This document shows positions 25,049 through 56,899 of a stretch of DNA of 64,000 nucleotides, piece after piece. The stretch is from positions 1 to 64,000 of the forward strand of contig NW_025941737.1 of assembly GCF_000764305.2 (NCBI RefSeq). The letters are read 5' to 3'. A program made the translations under genes and the position numbers. The notes beneath the pieces were generated by a model. The model saw only the letters and a list, made by a program, of their open reading frames with translations, did not search any database and was not told where the DNA came from. The number at the start of each line of letters is the position of its first letter. Positions within the stretch are counted from its first letter, which is position 1. The stretch comes from Hyalella azteca (taxonomy: Eukaryota; Arthropoda; Malacostraca; Amphipoda; Hyalellidae).

Positions 25049-25388
25049 CTATGACACTTTCCTCAAGTTTGTCATTTGCATATGTAACTAGAAGAGTTCT
25101 ACTACAATGCACCAAAACCTGGAGTTATTTGGAGTTATTTAACCAAAAAATATAATTGATTTTACCACCCGGTCTAAGTTACCCCAAGAGCTGGGGTAGC
25201 AAAGACCACCACTTTTTTTGAAATTACATAAAAACTATGAGAGGCAGGAGCCAGCAATTTATGGTGAGTGAAGCTAGAGTATAGACCTGTATTTTGCATG
25301 TTTCAATTCAAGTTTAATTTAGCTAGTAAAAAAATGGCATCATTTATAAAAATAAAAGTGGTCTAAGTTACCCCATTTTACGGTATTG
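25049..25388. mobile_element. Truncated mariner-like TIR element (half copy)
   Basis: It ends GTTACCCCATTTTACGG next to TA and matches, in reverse orientation, 34395-34720 almost base for base (shared TTCTACTACAATGCACCAA). The left side is lost at the N at 25048. Confidence 0.75.
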
Positions 25389-26666
25389 AATATTGAGCAC
25401 TACTTAATTAGGCTTTTAAGTAACAGTTTTTAAGCTTTTAATCAAGAAAATTTTAATTTTTGCACACAGCTTGGAACGAGCTGTGTGTGTCCAATTCATT
25501 TCAAGTTGTGTCGGAATTAGTTTTTATGTGTCTAAATTCATTTCTCAACTTAATCATCTATTAATTTATTTACCACTTGGAATCAGCAATAAATACAAGT
25601 ATACTTAATGGATTCCTAATATATTCACAGACGTATTTAAAAGTCTCAAACCATAATATTCTTTCTACACATTAAGTACACAAACAGTTCATCACTATTT
25701 GATAGAGCAAGGTCAACTGTCAACTTTGACACATTTTTCGATGATCTCATTGGGTGGCATGCACTGTCTCGTTGGATTTTACATTTTCCTGCTAGATGGC
25801 CCAGACCTAGTGTTTTGGCAGTAGTTTGACGCGCAAATGTATGATGTCACTATTTCAACCATCAACAAACACATGGAACTAAAACAAAGCTTAATATAAA
25901 GGAAAAACTAGAGAGGTGTCGGAATTGCCTACGATGTCGGAATATACCGCGTTTACCCTACCTACATTTACTACGTCTGAAAAATCCCTGAAAAAAGTAA
26001 GTAAAGGGAGATTTTGGAAAAGTACCCCGCCTAAGGTCTGTAGCAAAAAAATATTTGCCTTATTGAAAAATTTTACTAGCTTAAAAGTTGCACACAGGTA
26101 CTGGCTTGAAAATGTGATTGACAGAATTTGCGTATCTCATTCCAAAAAAATGGTGGCCATTTCTGCAGGACGGGGTAATAAGGATTGAGGAACAGGGTAA
26201 ATGCGGTATATTCCGACATCGTGGGTAATTCCAACACTTCTCAACTTTTTCCTTTATATCAAGCTCTGTCTTAGTTCCATGCATTAGTTGATGGTTGAAA
26301 TAGTGACATCATACTATTGCATGCCATATTATTGCCAAAACACTAGGTCTGGGCCGTCTGGCGGGAAAATGTTAAGATCCAAAGAGAGACAGTGCACATC
26401 ACCCAGTGAGAACATTGAAAACAGGTCGAAGTTGATAGTTGACCTTGCTCTATGCCTCTACCAAATAGCAATAAACTGTTTGTGTAGAATGAATATTATA
26501 GTTTGAGACTTTGAAATAAGTCTGTGAATATATTAGGAATCCTTTAAGTATACTTGTATTTGCCGATTTCAAGTGGCAAATAATTCCGACACAGCTTGGA
26601 ATTAGACACACACAGCTCATTCCAAGCTGTGTACAAAAATTAGAATTTTCTTAATTAAAAGCTTAA
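25389..26666. mobile_element. Large foldback element
   Basis: About 25440-25960 is inverted relative to about 26205-26650: the segment with AGCTTGGAACGAGCTGTGTG and the segment with GATGTCGGAATATACCGCGT both recur inverted. The symmetry continues outward into the two TIR elements that flank it (25049-25388 and 26667-26908). The central 25960-26200 holds a 90-codon frame that I do not recognise. Confidence 0.75.
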
Positions 26667-26908
26667 TACCGTAAAATGGGGTAACTTAGACCACTTTTTT
26701 TTATAAATGATGCCATTTTTTCACTAGATAAATTAAACTTGAATTGAAACATGCAAAATACAGGTCTATACTCTAGCTTCACTCACCATAAATTGCTGGC
26801 TCCTGCATTTTCTATGTCAAATAGTTTTTGAGTTGTGGGGGTTTTTGTTAAAAACACGAAAAGTGGTCTAAGTTACTCCGCCGGTCTAAGTTACCCCATT
26901 TTACGGTA
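26667..26908. mobile_element. Short TIR MITE with TA ends
   Basis: It starts TA-CCGTAAAATGGGGTAACT and ends with the inverse followed by TA. The TIR is about 24 bases and a TA duplication fits the Tc1/mariner type. It looks like an internally deleted version of the element at 34385-35309. Confidence 0.8.
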
Positions 26909-27236
26909 GCGTAGCTCTCAATTAGAAGCTTAATTGAAAAATTAAAATCTTTTAATTGAGCTCATTCCAAGCTGTGTCGTATTCCGATGCAGCTCACACA
27001 GGGCATCGTAATTCCAAAACAGGGCACCGGAATTACAAATTAATAGAGTTTGAAGTGCTGCTGGAATTAGTCTTACAATATGCTAAATTTAGTCACACAC
27101 AGCGTTGGAATTCAGGGATTTTGTAGGTTTGAATTCTAAAGGCTTTTAAATAAATATGGCAACAGTTTGTGACGTTTCATCTTTGCTGGCGTGTAGTGTG
27201 GTGTTTTGAGAGTGACGTAAAGCAAACAGAACTCGA

Positions 27237-28094
27237 CAGGGTTGGCAATGATTAAATCAAAATGATTAAATCATGTGATTAAATCACTTGATTTTTTTAT
27301 AAAAAAATCATGATTTTTTTGATTTTTTCGATTTTTTNAATAGAAACAAAACAATTACAATTATAAGACTATATATAAAATAATTAAATGCAGTGAATGG
27401 ATATAAAATATTTGAATTGTGCACATGTTTATTTCAAACAGTGTTAGCTTTTCTCATAACTTAAGTCTCGTTTCAAGTCGTATGAGGTTTGTTTGGTTAT
27501 CGTTCATTTTATGTTTAGTATTGGTTTATTGGTCTGAATTAAATGGGAACAGCGCAGTCAGTCACTCAGTCACTACTAGTCGGTGTGTATAGAAGGTAGA
27601 GTCTGGTAGATTTATAGGACATAAACTAGTAGATCTATTGATAGTGCTGTGCACTGTGCTATCAGCTTCCTATCTGTTGTGTGACTCTTCAATGTTTAGG
27701 AGATCTGCATTCCTGAAGTGTTTTTGTATATTGAAGCCAGTTAATGGTCAATATTTAGCTTCTTACCTTGCTCCATACAAACTTTACAAAGCTAATGAAT
27801 AGACTTATCAATATTTGTTTACCCGAAAATCCCTAAGTGGTAAACACCACCTTGGCCTGTTGGCCATTATTGGAGGCAATAAGTGCCCTTTTTAGCCATC
27901 CATTATGATCCATATACTGTTATTGTTAGTACGTAGGCTAATTGCAACATAAAAAATAACACCTCATAAAAGACAAAAAAGCTGAAAAAATCAAAAAAAT
28001 CAAAAAAATCAAAATATCATGAAAAAATCAAAAAAATCATTGATTTTTTATTTTTTTGATTTTTTTAAAAAAATCAAAAAAATCGCCAACCCTG
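27237..28094. mobile_element. hAT-type MITE with perfect 8-bp target duplication
   Basis: The left end reads CAGGGTTGGCAATGATT and the right end TCGCCAACCCTG. Both flanks are the identical 8-mer GAACTCGA (27229-27236 and 28095-28102). The subterminal regions are rich in GATTTTTT and AAAAAATC in opposite orientations. A single N at 27338 interrupts it. No transposase is encoded. Confidence 0.92.
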
Positions 28095-28635
28095 GAACTC
28101 GAGTTGCGCATACAGTGATTTTTTTATAGCCATTCATTATTTGTTACATCATTAAAGTGTCGGAATATACAGTGTTTACCCCACCCCCCTGGCCCCTTGA
28201 GCTATCTTGTAGTACCAATGTACCATACTTTACAGCCTGGGCAAACATTAGCTTATATATATCATTTATTTATTTATTTATCTCGTTCACCAAAGAAAAT
28301 ACCCGATTCTTTGAACACCTGTGGCGCCACAGTCGTGTGCTATTTGAAATTTCATTTCTCAACTGATCAGACACATTCCTATTAATTTTTTTTTGGTTTT
28401 GGAAGGTATCAGCTAATAAATGTTTTTTTTTCTTCCAATGGCAGTTGGCATATTCAAGTGACCAAATTACCCTAGTATTCAGGAAACCAAGTAATATGTT
28501 TATTGATATTTTTGCAGAACAAAGTGAGTGTTGATTTAAGAATACTAATTTTTTTAATCCCCTGTATTCTTTAGCTGTATAGTTGAAAGACTTTGTCAAG
28601 TTTACTTGCTAATTCTCAAATTGTCACTAAGCACA

Positions 28636-39330
<10,695 letters not shown>

Positions 39331-39356
39331 GAAAATTCATTATTTTTTAGTGTAAT

Positions 39357-39362
39357 AATAAA
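39357..39362 (+). terminator. Candidate NKAP poly(A) signal
   Basis: This AATAAA lies 302 bases after the NKAP stop codon, just past the G-rich minisatellite, and is the first clear signal downstream. Confidence 0.5.
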
Positions 39363-40234
39363 TTGTACAAATCATAAATTTCAACTAAGAACACATTGGA
39401 CGATGATAATATTTTAGCACGTAGGTAGGAATATCATTAGGATGCTGGACTTGTAACGAGACTGTTATTTAAGTAGACGTTATGGTTGTTTTATTTAGGT
39501 CTCCATTAAACGTAAGCTATAATTGCGCGTGTTTTATTAACAAATGAATATAATTTAATAACAATAATTAGGACTGACTTTAACTTCATATAGCACGTAT
39601 GTACGTTTGTGATCTACTATCGTGAAAACGTTCAAATAACACGGAGTTTTTTTTATTCATTAAACTATTAATAATATTAGGCTAATATTCACTAGCTATT
39701 ATTAATTATTAATAATAACTAATTTGCTAGTATTCACCAACCGTCACTTAAACTTCTGATCTCGACTGATATTCAGCTCAGACGTCTGGTTAAGCCGTGG
39801 CCTTAGATGTTGCTAAAGTATATTATATATACTGTGTTAGTCATGAATATAACACTGGTTTTGTATTGTTCGAGTATTTATCATTTCTGTTTTTGAATCA
39901 CGCACTAGGCCTCGTTGTGCATGTGATTTATAATCGCTTCATCTTTGGTCGTGCTCGATTATTTACTATAGTTATCTGAGGCTATCTTTAAATCTTACAT
40001 TAGCTAGGTCATTCAATGTCATATGTTAGCTAACTTCAGCTATAAAAGACAAACTTTATTTCACAACCCAACCTGCCTGAAGCCTTAGCTACCAATAGGG
40101 AAATGTGCTTTTTACACGAGGCTAGTATTAGGTGCGAGTTTTTGCATTCCAAATATTGCGATAATCTATTCTTCAGACGCAAGTAGCTGATGCAATTTAG
40201 GTTGTTAATGTCAAGTCAAGAAAACATTGCAGCT

Positions 40235-40375
40235 TAAAATCGAAAAAAATATAACTCAGTACTCACTGCAGTGAGTGACAGAGAGCGCATTTTCTCGTCG
40301 ACGAAAACGTGAGGTCACGGACGGACGGACAGACGGACATGGCGAGCACAATAGTGCATTTTTTCCATAAAAGGA
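40235..40375 (-). repeat. Inverted copy of 33770-33935
   Basis: It carries the same CACTCACTGCAGTGAGTGAC and ACGGACGGACGG motifs in opposite orientation. The stretch 39363-40235 before it holds no gene that I can support. Confidence 0.85.
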
Positions 40376-40652
40376 AAAAATGAGAAGGCTCAATGAGAAA
40401 TAGGCTCAATGAGAAAAATAGAATCAAAAGTAAAATGAGCAATAATAGACGAGGGTAAACTTGTTGGCAAAGGAGAAAAACGACGAAGAACTTTTAGAAG
40501 CATAGAATTTGTAAAACTATAATAAAAAATAAACTGCAGTCTGATTCTTATAGCCGTAGTGTGCGCAACTGCGCCGCTCTGTATTATGCTGGGAGCAAGT
40601 GTTTCTAATATATCATATCATACAACATATCATAGCACATCATATATCATAA

Positions 40653-41193
40653 CAGTGATGTTGGCGCTGAAGAGTAGGCCTGATGTGGCCTACGATTCTT
40701 ATACTTTTCGTGACTTGTCCACAGGAGATCTAAAAACAGTTCTTTTGACCGGATCTTTTCCAACTATCGATAGTTTAATGGTTCGATACAGCCTACAGGT
40801 TCGATATACCTTGTGCTAAGCATTTCAAGTCGGAACATATATTTTTCCATAGCTTTATCTAGTCTGTTCTTGAACGCGTTCATACTTGGAGCGCCAACGA
40901 TGTCATCGGGGAGGTTGTTCCACATGTCGGTGATTCGAAGCGAGAAGATATTTTGTCGCGTGGAGAAGTTGCAGCGCAGTTTTTTTTAGCTTATAGCTGT
41001 GGCCCCTGGTGTTTGTTCTTGTTTCAAATTCTAGTAACCCTTCAGGGACCTTGTATAGACCATGAGTATACTTGTATACTTCAATGAGGTCCCCACGCAG
41101 ACATCGATAACTGAGGCTTGGAAGCTTCATAATCTCTAATCTTTCTTCAAAGGAGTTGCCCTTCAAGCCTGGAATAGAAACAAGAACCAACAC
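40653..41193 (-). mobile_element. 3' end of a non-LTR retrotransposon
   Basis: The minus strand encodes the C-terminal tail of a reverse-transcriptase ORF: SYRCLRGDLIEVYKYTHGLY, then TRTNTRGHSYKLKK, then a frameshifted remainder. This tail is typical of Jockey/CR1-like elements in marine animals. The 3' untranslated part reaches about 40653. It forms one arm of an inverted pair with 41171-41780. Confidence 0.75.
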
Positions 41194-41780
41194 CAGGGGC
41201 CACAGCTATAAGCTAAAAAAACTGCGCTGCAACTTTTCCACGCGACAAAATTTCTTCTCGCTTCGAATCACCGACATGTGGAACAGCCTCACCGAAGACA
41301 TCGTTGGCGCTCAAAGTATGAACGCGTTCAAGAACAGGCTAGATAAATATATAGCGGTTTCAGCGTTTATTAGGCCGTAGGCCTGTCGCCGATTCTTAAC
41401 ATCGCAGAACATTCACAGCATTTTGAGGTCTCGAACTCGCAACTCACTGCTCCAATTCTGCTATGCTTAACCGCCCGGCCTCCTTGCCGATTCTGACCAG
41501 AAACTGGCGCACAGAGCTGGGGATCGAACCCGCGCCTCTCTGCGCCAATCTTGGTACTATGACTTTTAACCACTGGGCCATGGAGAAATATATGTTCAGA
41601 CTTGAAATGCCTAGCCCCATATCGAATCCGGTGGAAGTCTAGTAGCTACTTGAAACTATCGTCAGTCTTGAAAAGATCCGATCAAATGACACGGTTTTAG
41701 ATCTTCTGTGAACAAGGCACGAAAAGGAAAAGAATCGGCGACAGGCCACATCAGGCCTACACTTCAGCGCCGACATCACT
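41171..41780 (+). mobile_element. Second copy of the same non-LTR 3' end, inverted
   Basis: The plus strand encodes TRTNTRGHSYKLKKLRCNFS through FFSLRITDMWNSLTEDI to AFKNRLDKYI, the intact version of the tail. Its 3' untranslated region is interrupted by a SINE (41376-41585) and resumes to about 41780. With the left copy it makes an inverted repeat of roughly 0.5 kb per arm. Confidence 0.75.
41376..41585 (-). mobile_element. Dimeric tRNA-derived SINE
   Basis: On the minus strand an A-box-like TGGCCCAGTGG and a B-box GGGTTCGATCC, spaced as in a tRNA promoter, start the element. A second tRNA-like module follows (GGGCGGTTAAGC then GAGTTCGAGACC), and the tail is CGGCGACAGGCCTACGGCC. Related second modules lie at 50446 and 52345. 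It sits inside the 3' region of the non-LTR copy. Confidence 0.75.
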
Positions 41781-41783
41781 ATA

Positions 41784-42480
41784 GGTGCCTGTACACAGGG
41801 ATAGTACTAGCCGCTAGTTCATGCGGCGCTTGAACTGTCCACGCTACTAGCCTCGTGTATAGGGGTTCAGCCGCTTCAGAGGCATGCGCCGGCAAGTGCC
41901 CGAGATGCGGCCGAGCGGGACAACGATGTGTTGATATCTTGGCTGGAGAAGTGGCTAGTAGCGCTGATGCAGCCATGGTGAGAGCATCTGTGCCGCTCTT
42001 GCGAAGAATCGTGGGTCAAGTGAATCATGGCTTGTTTGAACGATAATGTTTCTAAGAAGAAACAAACTAAGTGGATTCCAGACGATATTCAATTATTTTT
42101 TGAAATATTCCAAGATATGAATTAAAGTATAATGTTTTCCATGATGGTTACTCCAACAAAAAGAAGGGAGAAACGAGTATTTTGAAACGGAAATTAGACC
42201 TTATTAGTCAGGGTTTAGTTGTTCCCGACGCTGCATTTTCAAGGGCTAGAATAAATAGTATAATAACGACGTACAGAATCGAGTTGTTGAAGGTGATCCA
42301 TTAACCATCTTCGCAGACCTCACTCGACGGCTTCTAATGACGCACTGGCGGGCGCGAAAGAGAAGATAGCGTCACCTTCTACTCTCCACGTGTGTACAGG
42401 CTTACTTGCCGGATAGTCACCAAGCGACTGACACTAGCCAGATTTACTAGCCGTCTGCACTATCCCCGTGTACAAGCACC
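41784..42480. mobile_element. PIF/Harbinger-type element remnant
   Basis: The left TIR is GGTGCCTGTACACAGGGATA and the right is the near-perfect inverse TATCCCCGTGTACAAGCACC. Inside, broken plus-strand peptides resemble the DNA-binding MADF/Myb-like second protein of Harbinger elements (TKWIPDDIQLFFEIF; LKRKLDLISQGLVVPDA), with stops and frameshifts between them. No intact transposase is present. Confidence 0.7.
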
Positions 42481-44657
42481 TTATGCTATGCAATAGACAA
42501 GCAGTTAAAGACTGACCCACGATAGCCCCATGCATAGGCCGTTATATTATATGTTTATCGGGCGGTCTGCAATTTTCATTTTAAGCCATCGCATCGCAGG
42601 CGTAATTGTATTGCTGTCTTCAGAGTTTTCCGTCGTAAAAATCGCGTATTTATTTTGATGAAAAAGGATTTGTGAGGAGTAGATTAGAGAAATTCCCGGC
42701 ATTATGACAAGGACTAACTTCAAAATGCTTGCTTTCATTTTGACGCATATATATCACGTTATCTTTTATTAAATAACATTATTAATTTCTAGAATTCAGT
42801 TGTATATTAATAGTAGAGAAGTAATCTCATATGGAAAATTTATCAGCCGATAAAATCTTCACAAGTTTTATGGCTTTTCAAATCTTGGAAAGTTTTACCA
42901 AGTTGAGAATAAAACTGCGCAGACAGAAATTTTTACGGCACACACATTTTGCATTGATCATTAAAAATTTTTATTGATCATGAATAAAGTCTATATTCGT
43001 GAGAATAAATGAATAATAAATTAAATACAATGAATTTACTAGATTTGTGATAGAAAACTCGCAAGCATAGAGCGGGCACTCGTAGTGCCAGGACGCACAG
43101 TGACCTTGAAAGGACACGCCGGTAACGTCCATCGTTTCAATCCATGCATTCTGGTCTCAAGGTGAATACGTTGTTTCTCTGTTACGTTGAAGTTTTCCAT
43201 CGCCAGTAACGTAATCAAGCAATTTATTGTATATATTGGATTTGAGGTCATGATATAATTTTTCAATTTAATCTATGTTAGCTCCGTTTTTCTCGTAACA
43301 TTTGTTATTCAACGTTTACGTTTGAATTCGGATAAGTTGTCAGCTGTCGCCAACCGTCGTCTGCCTGGTCAAGCGCCAAGCGGTGCCAATGTTGGTCTAG
43401 TACTAAGTGCAAATTCGTAGGATGCGCCCGTGTGTATGAGGAATATTTCTAGTTTCTTATTACACTGTGGATGTCAAACATTTTGTATCCTCTTATTATT
43501 ACAAATGGAATTTAACAAGACTTGATCCTGTGTTATACTACATAAAACGAATGATTATAATGTAATTACAAAACAGTATAACTAACATCTCTGTTATGAC
43601 TGTGAAGTGAACTGTGAAGTCAGACGCCAAGGTCACTAGTAGTAGTAGTAGTAGTACAAAGCAATTATAGTAGAAATTTCTTGATATGTAAATTTTTTAC
43701 AAATCATTTTCAAATATTTCAAAAATAAATGCATAGTTTTTTTCCATTTGTACAAAAAAATGTGAATTTGTGAAAAATGTAGTCAATGCAGGAAATTATT
43801 CAAGACGGACATGGGCATTATTTTCTCAAATTCTCATTGAAGTGTGGCCCAAGCTGGAATATTGGACAGAAGTTACAAATGAATGAGAAAAAATAAATTA
43901 TAATAATAAACAACCTAGCTTGTGAAACATATCAGTTTCTACGGCTCTAGCCCAATTTATTTGTTTAGAATAAGAATATAGCTAGGCCTAAGATTAGGCA
44001 AAACTAAACTTTCAGAGAAGAATACAAATAGGTAAAAATTAGAGGAATATTTTATTTATGCCTGCAGTTTTAGTATAAAAAATATAATACAATTTTGTAT
44101 GCCTAGACTTTTTGGATCATTTTGCCCTAATTCCAGCTTAGTCTCAAACAAAGGATGTCATGGACTCAGTTCATTCCTAATTGCCTGATAGGCTATATTT
44201 TAAAATTTTCTCCCATTATCCCATAGCTATATCATGAGATGATGAGACTAAAGTGTAAATATATTGGATCAAGTTACAGGCTGGCTTGATATTGAATATA
44301 CTTGATAATAATATTGAACACATAATTTAAAGAATGGAACCTTAATGGGTAGTATTTTATATTGGATTTGGTAGCATAAAACATGATCATTTGTGCAATT
44401 TAAGCGATACTGATATATATATGTAGATTGAGTAGTAAATGATTAATATATAAACAGTAATCAGTAATTGATATATAAATCATATGTATAATTCATCCCA
44501 TACTGTTCATTCTGGTCTGGCCTCTTGTTTCTATTGCATATTAGGCAGCAGGATGGAATTTAGGAGAGGAAATATATTAATAAGTGCTAATAAGATATTG
44601 GAGGTAAAAATCTTAAATCATGTTATTTTCTATATTTGGCTTGTATTTTTGAACTGA
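42481..44657. other. No gene seen
   Basis: This is AT-rich intergenic sequence with a short (AGT)n run at about 43637. The minus-strand frames at 42547-42738 and 43039-43266 have no recognisable domain. Confidence 0.55.
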
Positions 44658-44661
44658 TTAA

Positions 44662-45188
44662 CCCTTTAGCGGGCAAGCATTGAAATATCCAGAAATTAAA
44701 ATATCAGTAACCATTTCAAGAAAGTAAGAAGTATTATACAATATATTTATTTCTATGAATTTTTGCAAATTTTGCCTATTGAAGGTTTAAAGCACACTTG
44801 AAGAATTCAATAAATGCAATCAGTACAGAAAATTTTTCTTCATAATTAAAATTCAGTTTATGCAAAGGAAAAATTAGAAACATAAAAATTTAATTTAATT
44901 AAATTTAATCAAGTTGCCAAAATAAATAAATATATATATTGATACTTCCACCTTTTGAAGAAAATGCGGAAAGAGCGTCAATTCCATTGTCCGAGTCAAA
45001 ACCTTCATTTAAATGCTCATATTTCAATTTGTGGACTTATGGTGATGCTATAGATAGAACGATGGTCAGGTAATTAGTGATTGACTGAGGCAGTATAAGG
45101 ATGCCTCAAAAACAAACAGGAAGCCGTGGTGAGGCTTTTTGTGACGCGATTTCAAGTGATCATATATGGTAACTTACCCGTGAAAGGG
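44662..45188. mobile_element. piggyBac-type MITE
   Basis: It is flanked by TTAA on both sides (44658-44661 and 45189-45192). The ends are CCCTTTAGCGGGCAAGC and the inverse-type CTTACCCGTGAAAGGG. TTAA target sites with CCC-starting TIRs are the piggyBac signature. It has no coding capacity. Confidence 0.85.
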
Positions 45189-45192
45189 TTAA

Positions 45193-46181
45193 GTAACTGG
45201 GCTGGATTTGTTCTGAATATATGAACAAGTACCCATTGAATTCCACCCTAACCTTGGAGATTAGGCCACATCTGGCCTGTTGCTGACCAAGATCCAAATT
45301 TCCCTACTTTATACTATATCTTGTGGCTCAATTATGTACTTCTATTTATAATTAAAGAGATAGGATGTGTAATTGTTTCAGCAATATTTTTTGGCTCTAG
45401 AACTGACAGGGAAGTGCCAGCTGCTGCCCGTCTATTGAAATATTCTACAGATGGGCAGCACATAAAATACCTTGCAATTTTCAGTGTCAGCAAGAGCTTA
45501 GACTAGAAATTCTGGAAGTTTTCAGTTAATTTGCAGTAGAAGAAAAATATTTCATAGGCTACCTATTTAAAAAATAGCAGGTGTAAGTGTATGGTACCCA
45601 TTGTACTTAATTTCCATGAGAGGAGTTTAACCATCATGTACATCTAATACTATTTAGGATCTGCTGCTGCTCTACCTTAGACCTATCAGTTCTTCTTTTG
45701 AATTCTCTATTTTAAGATTTTTATTATGTTATTAATATGCTATACCGGTATTTACTATGTTGTCCTTGACCTTCTTGCAAGGAAATTTAATTTGTTTGAA
45801 TGGTTTTGTTTGATATTGAACCCTTTGTTTGAATTGATAATCTGGTAAAAAGTAATTAATTAATCCATTAATTTTTGAATATGTTAAAAGAATTTGATGA
45901 GCTTGAAAAACAGAAAAAGTGTGTAATGCTTGTCTGCCCTTTGAACATAACTTTTTAACATGCATAACATTTCTAGAATTAGCTTATTTAATAAAACTTC
46001 TTCATTAATAACTTCTATACCATATTTAATTTTTAAATACCATTTATGGTTCCAGGTCATTGATACTCCCATCTAGGGATGGTAAATTTGTTAATAGAAT
46101 TATTAATACCAGTTTGAAATTTATACTAGTTTTGAATTACCTATTACCAGTTATAAACAATATACCAGTTTAAAGTATAAA
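45193..46181. other. Upstream region of the PGM gene
   Basis: There is no other gene. At about 45250 is a short piece resembling the SINE/LINE tail (TTAGGCCACATCTGGCCTG). The start codon of PGM follows a TA-rich stretch at 46100-46180. Confidence 0.5.
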
Positions 46182-56540
<10,359 letters not shown>

Positions 56541-56561
<21 letters not shown>

Positions 56562-56600
56562 ACGGGCCAGTCTACTGGAACGGGCCAACTGTTGTCGCCG
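56541..56600 (+). repeat. PGM stop-codon region, 2-3 degenerate copies
   Basis: The coding end CGGGCCGACTGTCGTCACT and TAA is followed by ACGGGCCAGTCTACTGG and ACGGGCCAACTGTTGTCG, diverged copies of the same segment. Confidence 0.6.
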
Positions 56601-56886
56601 TTTTTCTGTGTTTTTCGAACAAAATCAAAGAAATTTTGCGTTTTTTCCTGTTTTTTTTTTCGTGGGAAAAAATTCCTTTGGAAATTTTGTTGTTTCAAAA
56701 AAGGATACGTTTTTTCCGTTTCTTTTTTTTTTTTTGGGGGGGGGGCAACAAAATCATTTGAAAAATTTCGTTGTTTCCAAAAGGGAAAATGTTTTTTTTT
56801 TTTGCGTGGTATCGTGAAATTCGCAATCTTTTGCACCGCATAAATGTCGTTTTTTATTATAAATTGTGACTACTTGTTTTATTTTA

Positions 56887-56892
56887 AATAAA
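56887..56892 (+). terminator. Candidate PGM poly(A) signal
   Basis: This AATAAA in an AT-rich stretch lies about 325 bases after the stop codon. Confidence 0.45.
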
Positions 56893-56899
56893 TATATTT

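Noticed and set aside
25916..26188. 90-codon frame MSELPTMSEYTAF... as a gene
   Set aside because: It lies in the centre of a large foldback element, and its first part is the inverse of sequence across the centre; no known domain.
41500..41585. Possible tRNA gene on the minus strand
   Set aside because: A and B boxes are present, but no cloverleaf can be closed and the sequence continues into a second tRNA-like module, so it is a SINE head.
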